Notes: a model not told the origin generated them from the letters alone. DNA of 64,000 nt from Piliocolobus tephrosceles (GCF_002776525.5 NC_045434.1:111278277-111342276); one strand, 5' to 3'; counted from the first letter of the stretch, positions 42,561 to 55,665 are shown. Numbers and translations: made by a program.

Positions 42561-43560
42561 GAAACATTCGCCCCAAGGCAAAAACACCCCTAAGATGTAT
42601 TCTGGAGAATTTGGCCCAGAGTGTATGTACCTTTGTCCCTGTTAGACTTGAAGCAAATTAAAATAGACCTAGGTAAATTCTTAGATAACCCTGATGGCTA
42701 TATTGATATTTTACATGGGTTGGGACAATCTTTTGATCTGACATGGAGAGATATAATGTTACTGCTAGATCTGACGCTAACCCCAAATGAGAGAAGTGCT
42801 GCCATAACTGCAATCCAAGAGTTTGACGATCTCTGGTATCTCAGTCAGGTCAATGATAGGATGACAACAGAGGAAAGAGAACGATTCCCCACAGGCCAGC
42901 AGGCAGTTCCCAGTGTAGACCCTCACTGGGACACAGAATCAGGACATGGAGATTGGTGCCACAGACATTTACTAACTTGTATGCCAGAAGGACTAAGGAA
43001 AACTAGGAAGCAGCCCATAAATTATTCAATGATGTCCACTGTAAGGAAGAAAATCCTACTGCCTTTCTGGAGAGACTAAGGGAGGCATTGAGGAAGCATA
43101 CCTCTCGGTCACCTGACTATTGAAGGCCAACTAATCTTAAAGGATAAGTTTATCACTCAGTCAGCAGCAGACATTAGAAAACAACTTCAAAATTCCACAT
43201 TAGGCCTGGAGCAAAACTTAAAAACCCTATTGAACTTGGCAGCCTCGGTTTTTTATAATAGAGATCAGGAAGAGCAGGAGGAACAGGACAAGTGAGATAA
43301 GAAAAAGGCCACCGCTTTAGTCATGGCCCTCAGGTAAGCAGACTTTGGAGGCTCTGGAACATGGAAAGTCTGGGCAAATCGAATGCCTAATAGGGTTTGC
43401 TTCCAGTGCGGTCTACAAAGACACTTCAAAAAAGATTGTCCAAATAGAAATAAGCTGCCCCCTCGTCCATGCCCCTTACGTCAAGGGAATCACTGGAAGG
43501 CCCACTGCCCCAGGGGATGAAGGTCCTCTGAGTCAGAAGCCACTAACCAGATGATCCAGC
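42561..43560 (+). pseudogene. HERV-W gag, disabled
   Basis: Gag forms the virus core. The matrix-side frame is open at 42621-43079 (152 codons). Further on, a nucleocapsid zinc knuckle of the CX2CX4HX4C form is encoded at 43398-43439. The expected start codon region near 42560 reads 'cagacaagaaac', so the initiator appears lost, and frameshifts separate the matrix part from the knuckle. Confidence 0.88.
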
Positions 43561-43579
43561 AGCAGGACTGAGGGTGCCC

Positions 43580-44015
43580 AGGGCAAGTGCCAGCCCATGC
43601 CATCACCCTCACAGAGCCCCGGGTATACTTGACCATTGAAGGCCAGGAGGTTAACTGTCTCTTGGACACTGGCGTGGCCTTCTCAGTCTTACTGTCCTGT
43701 CCCAGACAACTGTCCTCCAGATCTGTCACTAGCTGAGGGGTCCTAGGACAGCCAGTCACTAGATACTTCTCCCAGCCACTAAGCTGTGACTGGGGAACTT
43801 TGCTCTTTTCACATGCTTTTCTAATTATGCCTGAAAGCACCACTCCCTTGTTAGGGAAAGACATTCTAGCAAAAGCAGGGGCCATTATACGCCCGAACAT
43901 AGGAGAAGGAACACCTGTTTGTTGTCCCCTGCTTGAGGAAGGAATTAATCCTGAAGTCTGGGCAATAGAAGGACAATATGGAAAGACAAATTTAATCCTG
44001 TTTAAGTTAAACTAA
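43580..44015 (+). pseudogene. HERV-W protease, disabled
   Basis: The aspartic protease active-site triplet Asp-Thr-Gly is encoded at 43665-43673 within a LLDTG context. The flap-side remainder continues in another frame at 43800-44015 after a stop. It cannot be made as one protein. Confidence 0.85.
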
Positions 44016-44039
44016 AGGATTCCGCCTCCTTTCCCTACC

Positions 44040-44790
44040 AAAGGCAGTACCCTCTTAGACCCGAGGCCCAAAAAAACACTCCAAAAGATTGTTAAGACCT
44101 AAAAGCCCAAGCCCTAGTAAAACCATGCAATAGCCCCTGCAATACTGCAATTTTAGGAGTACAGAAACCCAACAGACAGTGGAGGTTAGTGCAAGATCTC
44201 AGGATTATCAATGAGGTTGTTGTTACTCTATACCCAGCTGTACCTAACCCTTATACTCTGCTTTCCCAAATACCGGAGGAAGCAGAGTGGTTTACAGTCC
44301 TGGACCTTAAGGATGCCTTTTTCTACATCCCTGTACATCCTGACTCTTAATTCTTGTTTGCCTTTGAAGATCCTTCGAACCCAACATTTCAACTTACCTG
44401 GACTGTTTTACCCCAAGGGTTCAGGGACAGCCCCCATCTATTTGGCCAGGCATTAGCCCAAGACTTGAGCCAATTCTCATACCTGGACACTCTTGTCCTT
44501 TGGTACATGGATGATTTACTTTTAGCCACCCATTCAGAAACCTTGTGCCATCAAGCCACCCAGGCACTCTTAAATTCCCTCACCACCTGTGGCTACAAGG
44601 TTTCCAAACCAAAGGCTCAGCTCTGCTCACAGCAGGTTAAATACTTAGGGCTAAAATTATCCAAGGCACCTGGGCCCTATGCTGGCTTATCCTCATCCCA
44701 AATCTCTAAAACAACTAAGAGCATTCCTTGGCATAACAGCCTTCTGCCGAATATGAATTCCCAGGTATGGTGAAATAGCCAAGCCATTAT
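44040..44790 (+). pseudogene. HERV-W reverse transcriptase, disabled
   Basis: The catalytic YMDD is encoded at 44504-44515 in a 139-codon frame (44354-44773). An in-frame stop lies at 44348-44350, just upstream. Frameshifts precede the connection domain at 44793. Confidence 0.92.
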
Positions 44791-44792
44791 AT

Positions 44793-45783
44793 GTGCTAAT
44801 TAAGGAAACTCAGAAAGCCAATATCCAATTAGTAAGATGTACACCTGGAGCAGAAGCAGCTTTCCAGGCCCTAAATAAGGCCCTAACCCAAGCGCCAGTG
44901 TTAAGTTTGCCAACAGGGCAAGACTTTTCTGTATATGTCACAGAAAAAACAGGAATAGCTCTAGGAGTCCTTACACAGGTCCGAGGGATGAGCTTGCAAC
45001 CCGTGGCACACCTGACTAAGGAAATTGATTTAGTGGCAAAGGGCTGGCCTCATTGTTTACGAGTAGTGGCAGCAGTAGCAGTCTTAGTATCTGAAGCAAT
45101 TAAAATAATACAGGGAAGAGATCTTACTGTGTGGACATCTCATGATGTAAATAGCATACTCGCTGCTAAAGGAGATTTGTGCCTGTCAGACAACTGTTTG
45201 CTTAAATATCAGGCACTATTACTTGAAGGGCCAGTGCTGAGAACTGTGCACTTGTGCAACTCTAAACCCAGCCACATTTCTTTTAGACAATGAAGAAAAG
45301 ATAGAACATAATGTTCAACAGGTGATTGCTCAAACCTACACCACTCAAGGGGACCTTCTAGAGGTTCCCTTGACTGATCCTGACCTCAACTTGTATACTG
45401 ATGGAAGTTCCTTTGTAGAAAAAGGACTTTGAAAAGCGGGGTATGCAGTGGTCAGTGATAATGGAATACTAGAAAATAATCCCCTCACTCCAGGAACTAG
45501 CGCTCAGCTGGCAGAACTAATAGCCCTCACTCGGGCACCAGAATTAGGAGAAGGAAAAAGGGTAAATATATACACAGACTCTAAGTATGCTTACCTAGTC
45601 CTCCATGCCCACACAGCAATATGGAGACAAAGGGAATTCCTAACTTCCGAGGGAACACCTATCAAACATCAGGAAGCCATTAGGAGATTATTATTGGCTG
45701 TACAGAAACCCAAAGAGGTGGCAGTCTTACTCTGCTGGAGTCATCAGACAGGAAAGGAAAGGGAAATAGAAGGGAACTGCTAA
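44793..45783 (+). pseudogene. HERV-W connection and RNase H domains, disabled
   Basis: The connection region is open at 44793-45293 (166 codons). RNase H begins around 45385 with its first catalytic Asp codon at 45400-45402 (TDGSS context). A stop TGA interrupts it at 45430-45432, after which 45448-45783 stays open. Confidence 0.88.
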
Positions 45784-46158
45784 GCCGATATTGAAGCCAG
45801 AAGAGCTGCAAGGCAGGACCCTCCGTTAGAAATGCTTATAGAAAGACCCCTAGGATGGGGTAATCCACTCCGGGAAACCAAGCTCCAGTACTCAGCAGGA
45901 GAAATAGAATGGGGAACCTCACGAGGACATAGTTTCCTCCCCTCAGAATGGTTAGCCACTGAAGAAGGAAAAATACTTTTGTCTGCAGCTAACCAATGGA
46001 AATTACTGAAAACTCTTCACCAAACCTTTCACTTAGGCATTGATAGCACCCACCAGATGGCCAAATTATTATTTACCGGACCAGGCCTTTTCAAAACTAT
46101 CAAGCAGATAGTCAGGGCCTGTGAAGTGTGCCAAAGGAATAATCACCTGCACTGCAGG
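45784..46158 (+). pseudogene. HERV-W integrase N-terminus, truncated
   Basis: A His-His-Cys-Cys zinc-binding unit is encoded at about 46018-46135. The catalytic core with its acidic triad is absent because the sequence changes to env at about 46155-46165. The frame (45832-46227) runs across that junction. Confidence 0.85.
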
Positions 46159-46400
46159 CCATGCATTTCAATTCTTGTATCTTTAACATCCTTATTAAGT
46201 TTGTCTCTTCCAGAATCGAAGCTGTAAAACTACAAATTGTTCTTCAAATGGAGCCCCAGAAGCAGTCCATGACTAAGATCTACTGCGGACCCCTGGACCA
46301 GTCTGCATGCACCGACGTTGATGACATCGAAGGCACCCCTCCTGAGGAAATCTCAACTGCATCACCCCTACTATGCCCCAATTCAGCAGGGAGCAGTTAG
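46159..46400 (+). pseudogene. HERV-W env remnant (cytoplasmic tail end)
   Basis: Only the final part of the env transmembrane subunit is left, in a 79-codon frame at 46161-46400 that ends at the normal stop. The surface subunit, fusion peptide and nearly all of the ectodomain are missing. No envelope function can remain. Confidence 0.85.
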
Positions 46401-46445
46401 AGTAGTCATCGGCTAACCTCCCCAACAGCACTTGGGTTTTCCTGT

Positions 46446-46458
46446 TGAGAGGGGGTAC
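46446..46458 (+). other. HERV-W polypurine tract region
   Basis: 'gagaggggg' followed by 'tac' lies immediately before the TG of the 3' LTR. This is the plus-strand primer position. Confidence 0.85.
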
Positions 46459-47223
46459 TGAGAGACAGGACTAGCTGGATTTCCTAGGCCGACTAAGAAT
46501 CCCTAAGCCTAGCTGGAAAGGTGACCGCATCCACCTTTAAACACGGGGCTTGCAACTTAGCTCACACCCAACCAATCAGGTAGTAAAGAGAGCTCACTAA
46601 AATACGAATTAGGCAAAAACAGGAGGTAAAGAAATAGCCAATCATCTATCACCTGAGAGCACAGGGGGAGGGACAATGATTGGGATATAAACCCAGGCAT
46701 TCGAGCCGGCAATGGTAACCCCCTTTGGGTCCCCTCCCATTGTATGGGAGCTCTGTTTTCACTCTATTACATCTTGCAACTGAACACTCTTCTGGTCCAT
46801 GTTTGTCACAGCTTGAGCTGAGCTTTGTCTCACCGTCCACCACTGCTGTTTGCCACTGTCACAGACCCGCTGCTGATTTCCACCCCTCCGGATCCGGCAG
46901 GGTGTTCACTGCACTCCTGATCCAGCGAGGCACCCATTGCTGCTCCTGATCGGGCTAAAGGCTTGCCATTGTTCCGGCATGGCTAAGTGCCCGGGTTCTT
47001 CCTAATCAAGCTGAACACTAGTCACTGGGTCCCATGGTTCTCTTCCGTGACTTCTAATAGAGCTTCTAATAGAGCTATAACACTCACCGCATGGCCCAAG
47101 ATTCCATTCCTTGGAATCCATGAGGCCAAGAACCCCAGGTCAGAGAATGAGAGGCTTGCTGCCATGTTGGAAGTGGCCCACCACCATCTTGGGAGCTCTA
47201 AGAACAAGGACCCTCGGGTAACA
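46459..47223 (+). promoter_or_regulatory. HERV-W 3' LTR
   Basis: 765 bp from TG to CA, with TATAAA at 46686-46691. The polyadenylation signal, ATTAAA in the 5' LTR, reads ATTACA here (about 46766-46771). A 12-bp unit 'cttctaatagag' is doubled at 47051-47074 and absent as a doublet from the 5' LTR. Confidence 0.95.
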
Positions 47224-47227
47224 TCAG

Positions 47228-47350
47228 CTTGTCAAAGTCATTCTCCATCCAGCTTTGTTCTGTTGCTGGCAAGGAGCTGCAATCCTTTGGAGAAGAAGAG
47301 GCACTCTGGTTTTTAGAATTTTCAGCTTTTCTGCTCTGATTTCTCCCCAT
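47228..47350 (-). pseudogene. L1 ORF1, N-terminal part
   Basis: The likely start ATG is at 47350-47348. About 40 codons follow before the HERV-W target site. The reading runs on into the LTR in the present sequence, giving an accidental hybrid frame. Confidence 0.85.
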
Positions 47351-47689
47351 CTTTGTGGTTTTGTCTACCTTTGGTCTTTGATGCTGGTGACCCACAGATG
47401 GGGTTTTGGTGTGGGTGTCCTTTTTTTTTTTGATGTTGATGCTACTCCTTTCTGTTTGTTAGTTTTCCTTTTAAGAGTCAGGTCCCTCAGCTGCAGGTCT
47501 GTTGGAATTTGCTGGAGGTCCACTTCAGACCCTGTTTGCCTGGGTATCACTAGTGGAGGCTGCAAAAGAGCAAATTTTGCAGAACAGTAAATATTGCTGC
47601 CTGATCCTTCCTCTGGAAGCTTCGTCCCAGAGGGGCACCCGCCTGTATGAGGTGTCAGTCAGCCCCTGCTGGGAGGTGTCTCCCAGTAA

Positions 47690-48106
<417 letters not shown>

Positions 48107-48732
48107 CAGACAGGGACTTTTAAGTCTGCAGAACTTTCTGCTGCCTTTTGTTCAGCTATGCTCCGCCCCAGAGGTGGGGTCTACAGAGGCAGTAGGCCTT
48201 GCAGAGCTGCGGTGGACTCTGCCCAGGTTGAGCTTCCCCAGCCACTTTGTTCACCTACTCAAGCCTCAGCAATGGCGGACGTCCCTCCCCCTACCAGGCT
48301 GCTGCCTCCCAGGTTGATTTCAGACTGCTGTGCTTGCAGTGAGCAAGCCTCCGTGGGTATGGGACCCACTGAGCCAGGCACGGGATATAATCTCCTGGTG
48401 TGCCATTTGCTAAGACCATTGGAAAAGCACAGTATTTGGGTGAGAGTGTCCCGATTTTCCAGGTACAGTCTGTCACAGCTTCCCTTGGCTAGGAAAGGGA
48501 AATCTCCTGACCCCTTGAGCTTCCTGGCTAAGGTGATGCCCCGCCCTGCTTCAGCTCACCCTCCGTGAGCTGCACCCACTGTCCAACCATTCCCAATGAG
48601 ATGAACCAGGTACCTCAGTTGGAAATGCAGAAATCAAGGTCTTCTGCGTTGATCACCCTGGGAGCTGAAGACTGGAGCTGTTCCTATTCAGCCATCTTGG
48701 AACAGACCTCCAGAAAATCTGAATATGTTCTT

Positions 48733-49479
48733 ACCAAATGTATGAGTAATGCAAAGTTCACAAGGACGACTAATGTATTAAATGACAGATTCCACATTCA
48801 AATTAGTCAGAATAGCTAGAATGATGAACCAAAAGCCCCAAGATGAAATTTTATGGGGAAAACGTAAAGCTAAACCTTCAGGTTCAAAAAACTACTTGCA
48901 AGAATAACTGAAGGACTTGGATGAGAGCAACTCATGTGGGGAAATTTCTGGATATTGATAGTTGACACTAGCTTAATAGGAGATAGCATTATGACTTGAT
49001 TTCTCAAAAAGGTAACCAAATTTTAGACCACATTGATACTGTACTAATATCAACTAACTCATCAATCAAGTTTCTTCCCAATAGATTAAAATGATTTTAA
49101 AATAGGTCATCGAAATGCTTACTGGGGCAAATGCTAAGCATCTATCAAATACAAAATGAGCAGCCTGAAGATTCCAAACTGTTTCTTCTAAATCGTGCAC
49201 TTCCTCACAGAAGGAGCTAAGTATGTACCAGGCCAAGGACTTGGAGAAGCAGAAATAGATCAGGCTGGAGCTGTGGGCATAGCCATTGCCCTACAACAAA
49301 CTGCATGGGCTGCAGCAGCACTTGGTGCCCCGCCCAGGCACTCCCTCACTTCTGCCCTCAGAATTTCACACACAGGTCTCTTGCACCCCACCCCCCCAAT
49401 TCCATACTATACAGAGAAAGGAATTCTGGGAGCTGTAGTTCCAGCTTAGTTAAATTGACACCATGCAAATCCAACACAT
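48733..49479. other. Unassigned sequence
   Basis: No named repeat. 49426-49449 contains a palindromic-looking 'ggaattctgggagctgtagt' close to a ZNF143/SBF-type site. No gene is supported. Confidence 0.35.
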
Positions 49480-49830
49480 CTGAAAGATTATTTTTTAACT
49501 TAGAAACCTTTCATTCGGAAGTAATATTCAATTTCCAAAAAACTGCAAAAAGAATTCTTGTATGCCTATGCCCTTTACTGAGCATTCTTAAATGTTAACA
49601 TCTTACATAACTATATATTATTGCCAAAATCAGGAAATTGACGTTTATACTGTTAACTACTTTATGGATCCTATTCAAACTAAGTTAAATGTCCCACCAA
49701 TCTCCCTTTTCTGGTACAGAAAATCCAATCCAGGCTTCAATATAGCATTTATTTGTCATGTCTCCCTAATCACCTCTATTCTGGGATGGATCCTCAGTCT
49801 TCTGAAAAACTTTTTAAGAATAAAAAACCA
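49480..49830 (-). mobile_element. Old L1 (L1M) 3' UTR fragment, antisense
   Basis: 'aacatcttacataactatat' near 49599, 'tgccaaaatcaggaaattga' near 49622 and 'aatccaatccaggcttcaat' near 49723 with 'tttgtcatgtctccctaatc' match the reverse of old L1 3' UTRs. Confidence 0.6.
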
Positions 49831-51042
49831 GAAAACGTCCAGAATGGTGAAGGCCTGGAAAGCAAGTGCCCTGAGGAAATACTGCTGGAACTGGAGCTAT
49901 CAGCCTGGAGAGAAGTCTCAAGGGATACATTAGTCATCTTCAAAGTTGTCTTCAACACTAAAGGATCTTCCTGCAGAAGATGGAATGGACTTATTCTGTG
50001 TTGCCCCAGAGGGTGGAAATAGAATTAGCATATTCTGTGGAGTAGGTAATTCTATAGGTGGAATTACTACTAGGAAGAGTTCAACTTGTCACTATGTAGA
50101 AATTCTGTCAGTTAGAACTAACTGTACCCTAGGCCTGGGTGAGAGCAAACAGAGCTGGATGAGAGCAAACAGATAGGCCTGAGTAACAAGAGGCTAGGTG
50201 GAGGCAGGTGGGAGGGGGAGGGGGTGGCAGGAGCAGGAATAGACAGGGGCATCTGGCCAGGTCCCACATGACTTAGGGATATTGCATTCAGGGCAGAGAG
50301 CAAAATGAACAGATACTTCATTGGCAGGCCCGAGTGAGAAGGTGGGTGAGGCAGCAGCAGACGCAGAGGACACTTCCACCCAAATAGGTTTCCTATCAAA
50401 TTCTATTAATAGGCAACTTGAGCCACTACCTGCAGCCCTACCTGAGGACAATTCCTCTAGTTTGTCCACTCTTCAAAGGTCTCTTTTAAAAGGCCCTGTG
50501 TCATGAGAGAAAAGGTGATCTGGAGGGACAGAAATTGTCTTTGGTCTGGGAGTTCTGTGTTGGGAGCAGAAGTACAGCAGCACCTCTTAGCAGGTACTGA
50601 GGCATGCTGGGAGCTGGAAAGGAGTCAAATCCTTGGCATGGCTTAAGTCTGGTCAGTACTTGTAGCTGAAGGTTTGACCAGGATCAAAGTGATGATATCC
50701 ATCTGAAATTCACGTCACCACTGAAAACAAAGCCAACTAAATGGCAGTGAGGGAAAGCAATTAGCCAAAGCATACATAAAGATCTTAGTTACATTTCTAC
50801 TTTCCAAGTCAGTCAATAATTGGGATTTCTGGTCCAGTAAATATTTAGTTCAACAAAATCATCATGAGTAAGTAGCTAACAACTGTATCACAGTGCAATG
50901 CTGTCATTACCATGGTCTCACCCATCTGTCTGCTCACAGATTCACATATCTGTTTGTCTGTCTTGCCATTAGTCTGTCCATCATCTGTTCCTCCACCCAT
51001 CCATTCATACTTTCTCCATCAAGCAAACTTTGATTAATTTAT
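49831..51042. other. Unassigned sequence
   Basis: A possible ancient element around 49970-50060 ('gttgccccagagggtgg') cannot be named. Two copies of 'gagagcaaacag' lie near 50140-50172. No gene. Confidence 0.35.
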
Positions 51043-51052
51043 TTATGGTCTG

Positions 51053-51351
51053 CCGGGCGCGGGGGCCACACCTGTAATCCCAGCACTTTGGGAGGCCAAG
51101 GCAGGCAGATCACTTGAGGCCAGAAGTTCAAGACCAACCTGGCCAACATGGCAAAACCCTATCTCTACTAAAAACACAAAAAATTAGCTGGGTGTGGTGG
51201 TGCACACCTGTAATCCCAGCTACTAGGGAGGCTGAGGCACAAGAATCACTTGAACCCAGGGAAGAGGAGATTGCAGTGAGCCAAGATCATGCCATTGCAT
51301 TCCAGCATGGGTGACACAGTGAGACTCTGTCTCAAAAAAAAAAAAAAAAAA
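51053..51351 (+). mobile_element. AluS
   Basis: Full Alu from 'gccgggcgcgggggccacac' to a poly-A of about 19. A short target duplication 'tatggtct' appears on both sides (near 51044 and 51358). Confidence 0.92.
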
Positions 51352-51479
51352 ATTAGCTATGGTCTAATGGATAGTGAAAGGGTAGAGGTAACAAAACAAT
51401 GAAGCTGTCAATGGATGAAACCCAGACTTAAGCTAAGGAAATTTAGATTTCCATTTAAAACTCATCCAACTGAGAAATT

Positions 51480-51528
51480 TCTTTTTCTTTTTCTTTTTTT
51501 AGTTTATTGTTATTATTATTATTATTTT
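51480..51528. repeat. T-rich and (TTA)n tract
   Basis: (CTTTTT)n followed by about six ATT units marks the poly-A side of the adjoining antisense Alu. Confidence 0.8.
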
Positions 51529-51811
51529 GGAGACAGAGTCTTGCTCTCTTACCCAGGTTGGAGTGCAGTGGCACCATCATGGCTCACTGCAGCCTCAACT
51601 TCCTGGGTTCAAATGATCCTCCAGCCTCAACCTCCCGAGCAGCTGGGACCTCAGGTACCTGCCACCATGCCCAGCTAATCTTCTACTTTTTGTAGAGACT
51701 GGGTCTTCCTGTGTTGCCCAGGTTGGTCTCAAACTCCTGGTCTCAAGCAATCCTCCTGCTCTGGCCTCCGAAAGTGTTGGGATTACAGGTGTGAGTTGCC
51801 ACACCCAGTCT
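51529..51811 (-). mobile_element. AluJ, antisense
   Basis: Reverse Alu from 'ggagacagagtcttgctctc' to 'gccacacccagtct', strongly diverged. 'agcctcaacttcctgggttc' and 'tgtgttgcccaggttggtct' are AluJ-like. Confidence 0.9.
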
Positions 51812-52519
51812 AGCAATTTCTATACATGATTCAAAGTGATTTATAGGCAATAAGTAAAAGTTATTTGAATTTCCACAGCAGGTTCAGATTTTATGTGACT
51901 CATGAGAAATTCTTGGAATTGAAATCAGATTCAACAAAATTCCATCAACTAGGAAGAGAGGGATCAATATCCAATCTCTCCCTCTTTCCAACTCAAGACT
52001 ATGGGAACCTCTCTGATGAGCTGATGTGGTCCCTGCTGAGGACCACTAGTGGGAAAGGCCACCAAGAACCACCAAGGGAGAAACTTACCAGAGGGGAAGG
52101 GGACTGAGAAGAGGTAATTTGACTGTTGCCTCCTGACCCAGCTGCTCTGGCAAGGTGGGCGCGTTTGTGGGAGTCCAAGTGCAGAGCTTTCTTGGCTGAG
52201 CATGTCACTGGAGCATGGGAGTTTTCTTCCTCAACAAATCACCAAGGCTTGCGCAGGGGTCTGAATTGTCAGCGCCTTTGCAGCAGCAAGCTGGGTGAGG
52301 TTGCCTGTAGCTAATGATCACCGTCATCAAAGGACCTGAGTTCCTGGCACTGCTCTGTCACTCACTGGCCACCTGACTTGGCTCAGGTTCCCAGCCATGA
52401 ACTGGGGACATTACAATTTCCTTCTCACCAGAATCCTTTAGAGGCCTAAAGGCTACATTGAGAGGATACTGCCAGGGGAGGGGAGGGGGTGTCAAAACCC
52501 TGGCATCGGAAGTGGTAGA
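51812..52519. other. Unassigned sequence
   Basis: No repeat or gene that I can defend. Frames of 60-80 codons overlap on both strands. Confidence 0.35.
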
Positions 52520-52817
52520 CTCATGGGTTGGTAAAAAGAACTTACCGACAACAGGATATGTTTGCAAAAGGAACGTTTATTAGAAAGAACACTGCAGAAG
52601 GCTGCAGCAGGCCACCTCAGGGAGAGGACTGAGCTTGCCACAGTAGATTTTTCCTCAGGGGTACTTATGGACCTTAAGATGGGAGCTTGAGGGTAATTTG
52701 AAACATACTAGCCACGTAAGTCATGATACGTGCTTACATATATAGACATTTTGGTGCCTTAGGTTGCATGGTGAGTTTTGGCATGGCATTCCAGAGATTT
52801 ATAAAAAGTCTAGTTAT
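52520..52817 (-). mobile_element. Probable ERV LTR, left part (split by Alu)
   Basis: 'atgtttgcaaaaggaacg' followed by TTTATTA (reverse of a polyadenylation signal) near 52576 and the general layout suggest an LTR on the minus strand. It appears to continue after the Alu. Family not recognised. Confidence 0.45.
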
Positions 52818-52818
52818 G

Positions 52819-53460
<642 letters not shown>

Positions 53461-53514
53461 GAACAGTAGTGTTCTTTGATTTCTTTTTCTCTTTTTACCT
53501 AACATTTCTGAGCT

Positions 53515-53635
53515 TAATTCTGCTATAAGATGGGGGTAACAGAATGTATCTCATTGAGTTACCGTAAAAATTAAATGAGGTATTAAGTGTCTACTGAAAG
53601 GCAAGGTCTGGTACAGGCTTGGTGTGAGAAATCAA
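53515..53635 (+). mobile_element. MIR fragment
   Basis: 'acatttctgagcttaattct', 'ataagatgggggtaac' and 'aaaattaaatgaggtatt' match the second half of MIR. Confidence 0.55.
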
Positions 53636-53704
53636 TTCCTGCTTCATTGATCCTTGGATCTATAGCTTTAATGAATATGTGAAGAGTAGGTCCTCAGAAA
53701 GAGT

Positions 53705-53965
53705 TAATCGTAGCTAAAATTTATTGAGCGCTTACTTTAGGTCAGCACAGTGTTATATATCCTTTTTATGTTAACTTGTTTAATCCTCATAACAGACTTA
53801 TGGGTTGTGTAGAAATACAATTCCCATTTTACAGAAAGAAAATAGGAGCACAGAGAAGTTGAGTAACTTGCCCAGGATCACACAGCTGGTAAATAGTAGA
53901 GCCAGTGCATGAACCCACACATTCCACTCCCAGAGCCCTTGATCCTAAGTGCTGTACTGCACTGC
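53705..53965 (-). mobile_element. MIR SINE, nearly complete, antisense
   Basis: 'aaaatttattgagcgcttac', 'gtttaatcctcataacagac', 'attcccattttacagaaag', 'gagtaacttgcccaggatca' and 'agagccagtgcatgaaccca' are the reverse of MIR from its 3' end to its start. Confidence 0.88.
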
Positions 53966-55235
53966 ATTGTTACAGAAACAGAAACACAAATTCAGTCCCA
54001 ATTCAGCTTGAAAGTAGCTAATAGTAATGAGATATAATTTACCTCTAATTTGTGGGAAACTTGGCTAGATGGGGCTTAGTTCCATCTACTTTTCTCTGCC
54101 TTTCTAAGTCATCTCAATGACGTGTTTTAGTCTGTTTGTCCCCCTTGATTTCTTTATGCTGATCCCCTCAAGTCAGAGGCAATTTGACCTTTTATGTTTT
54201 AATACTGCTAAATGGTCAAGGACTTGAGAGAAAGAGAGAGAGAGAAACAAGATTAACACAATAGTATGTGTCATAAATGGATTGTAGCCTGGATCTAGCT
54301 AGACGTTAAAAAAGTAGGCCTAATGGGAACGGGGTAAAAAGGGAGATCCTCTTTTGAGCAACATGATCAGAAACTAATTGCCACCTGTAAAGCACAGTAA
54401 GCAATAAGGATCTCCCATATCAAAGAAGCCAGGAAATTATACCCTATGGCCCCAGATGATCAGTAGGAGACAGAAAGAGAAGTCCGTCGGTACCAAGGTG
54501 GAGGATGCAAGGAATGAGAGATACATAAGCAGCCAGGAACCAGGAGTCACCATGTCAACTCACCAGCTGGGTAAAATGGCCCAGAAACACAAGGGAAGGG
54601 GAACCCCCCAGCCAAGGATGTGGGATGGGCAGGATTCTACATGAAGGGCTCTTTGCCTGGCTGTCTGTCTAGTGTGGCAGACAGGAAGGATTCCAGTTGT
54701 CATTAAAACAGGGGTGAACTATGCCACATTTATGCTCTGAGCACTGGCCATGCATCTCACCCCTTGGTGAACGCCAGGATGCACAGATGAACAAAAGATC
54801 TTACCTACCTTCCCAAAATTCACCATCTCCTGGAGCAGATGGACCAGCAAGGGTGTGATTGTCATGCTGCGTAATCGTTGCTTTTATGGACTTGGGGTAA
54901 GAGGAGCAAAGAGGAAGTGGGTCCAGGTACAGAGATAATATGTCTGAGCTGCAACTTAGAGAATAACAAGGTGTTTTCTAGGTGGATGGCACTGAAGTTT
55001 TGTTATTTCTGGCAAAGGAATCATTGGTAAAGACACTGGAATCCCAACTGGTTTGCCATGTTGGGGAAACTATGTGGCTGGGTAGGATGGGAGTGAAAGG
55101 CCTATGTGGGAACACACGATGGAGGAGCAGGAGACCGGACAGAGTCAGATCAAGGTGTTAGTTTATCCTGAAGGCATCACTCACCTCTAACAGTTGCTGA
55201 GGTCACCGAACCTTCCCTGCTGGGGTGCTGTGCCC
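53966..55235. other. Unassigned sequence, probably unique
   Basis: A short (GA)n run lies at about 54229-54245. No gene or named repeat. Confidence 0.4.

Positions 55236-55665
<430 letters not shown>

Larger units (their letters stand above)
39721..47223 (+). mobile_element. HERV-W-type provirus (LTR17/HERV17), internally deleted
   Basis: A class I (gammaretrovirus-like) endogenous provirus with both LTRs complete from TG to CA. It is therefore a true provirus and not an LTR-less, poly-A-bearing retrocopy. Order: 5' LTR, primer site, leader, gag, pro, reverse transcriptase, RNase H, N-terminal integrase, the last part of env, polypurine tract, 3' LTR. It is about 7.5 kb; the intact family is about 10 kb, as I recall. 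All coding regions are broken by stops and frameshifts. It sits antisense to its L1 host. Confidence 0.95.

Noticed and set aside
46161..46400. Possible functional env (syncytin-like) gene in the HERV-W copy
   Set aside because: Only the cytoplasmic tail end remains. Signal peptide, surface subunit and fusion machinery are missing.
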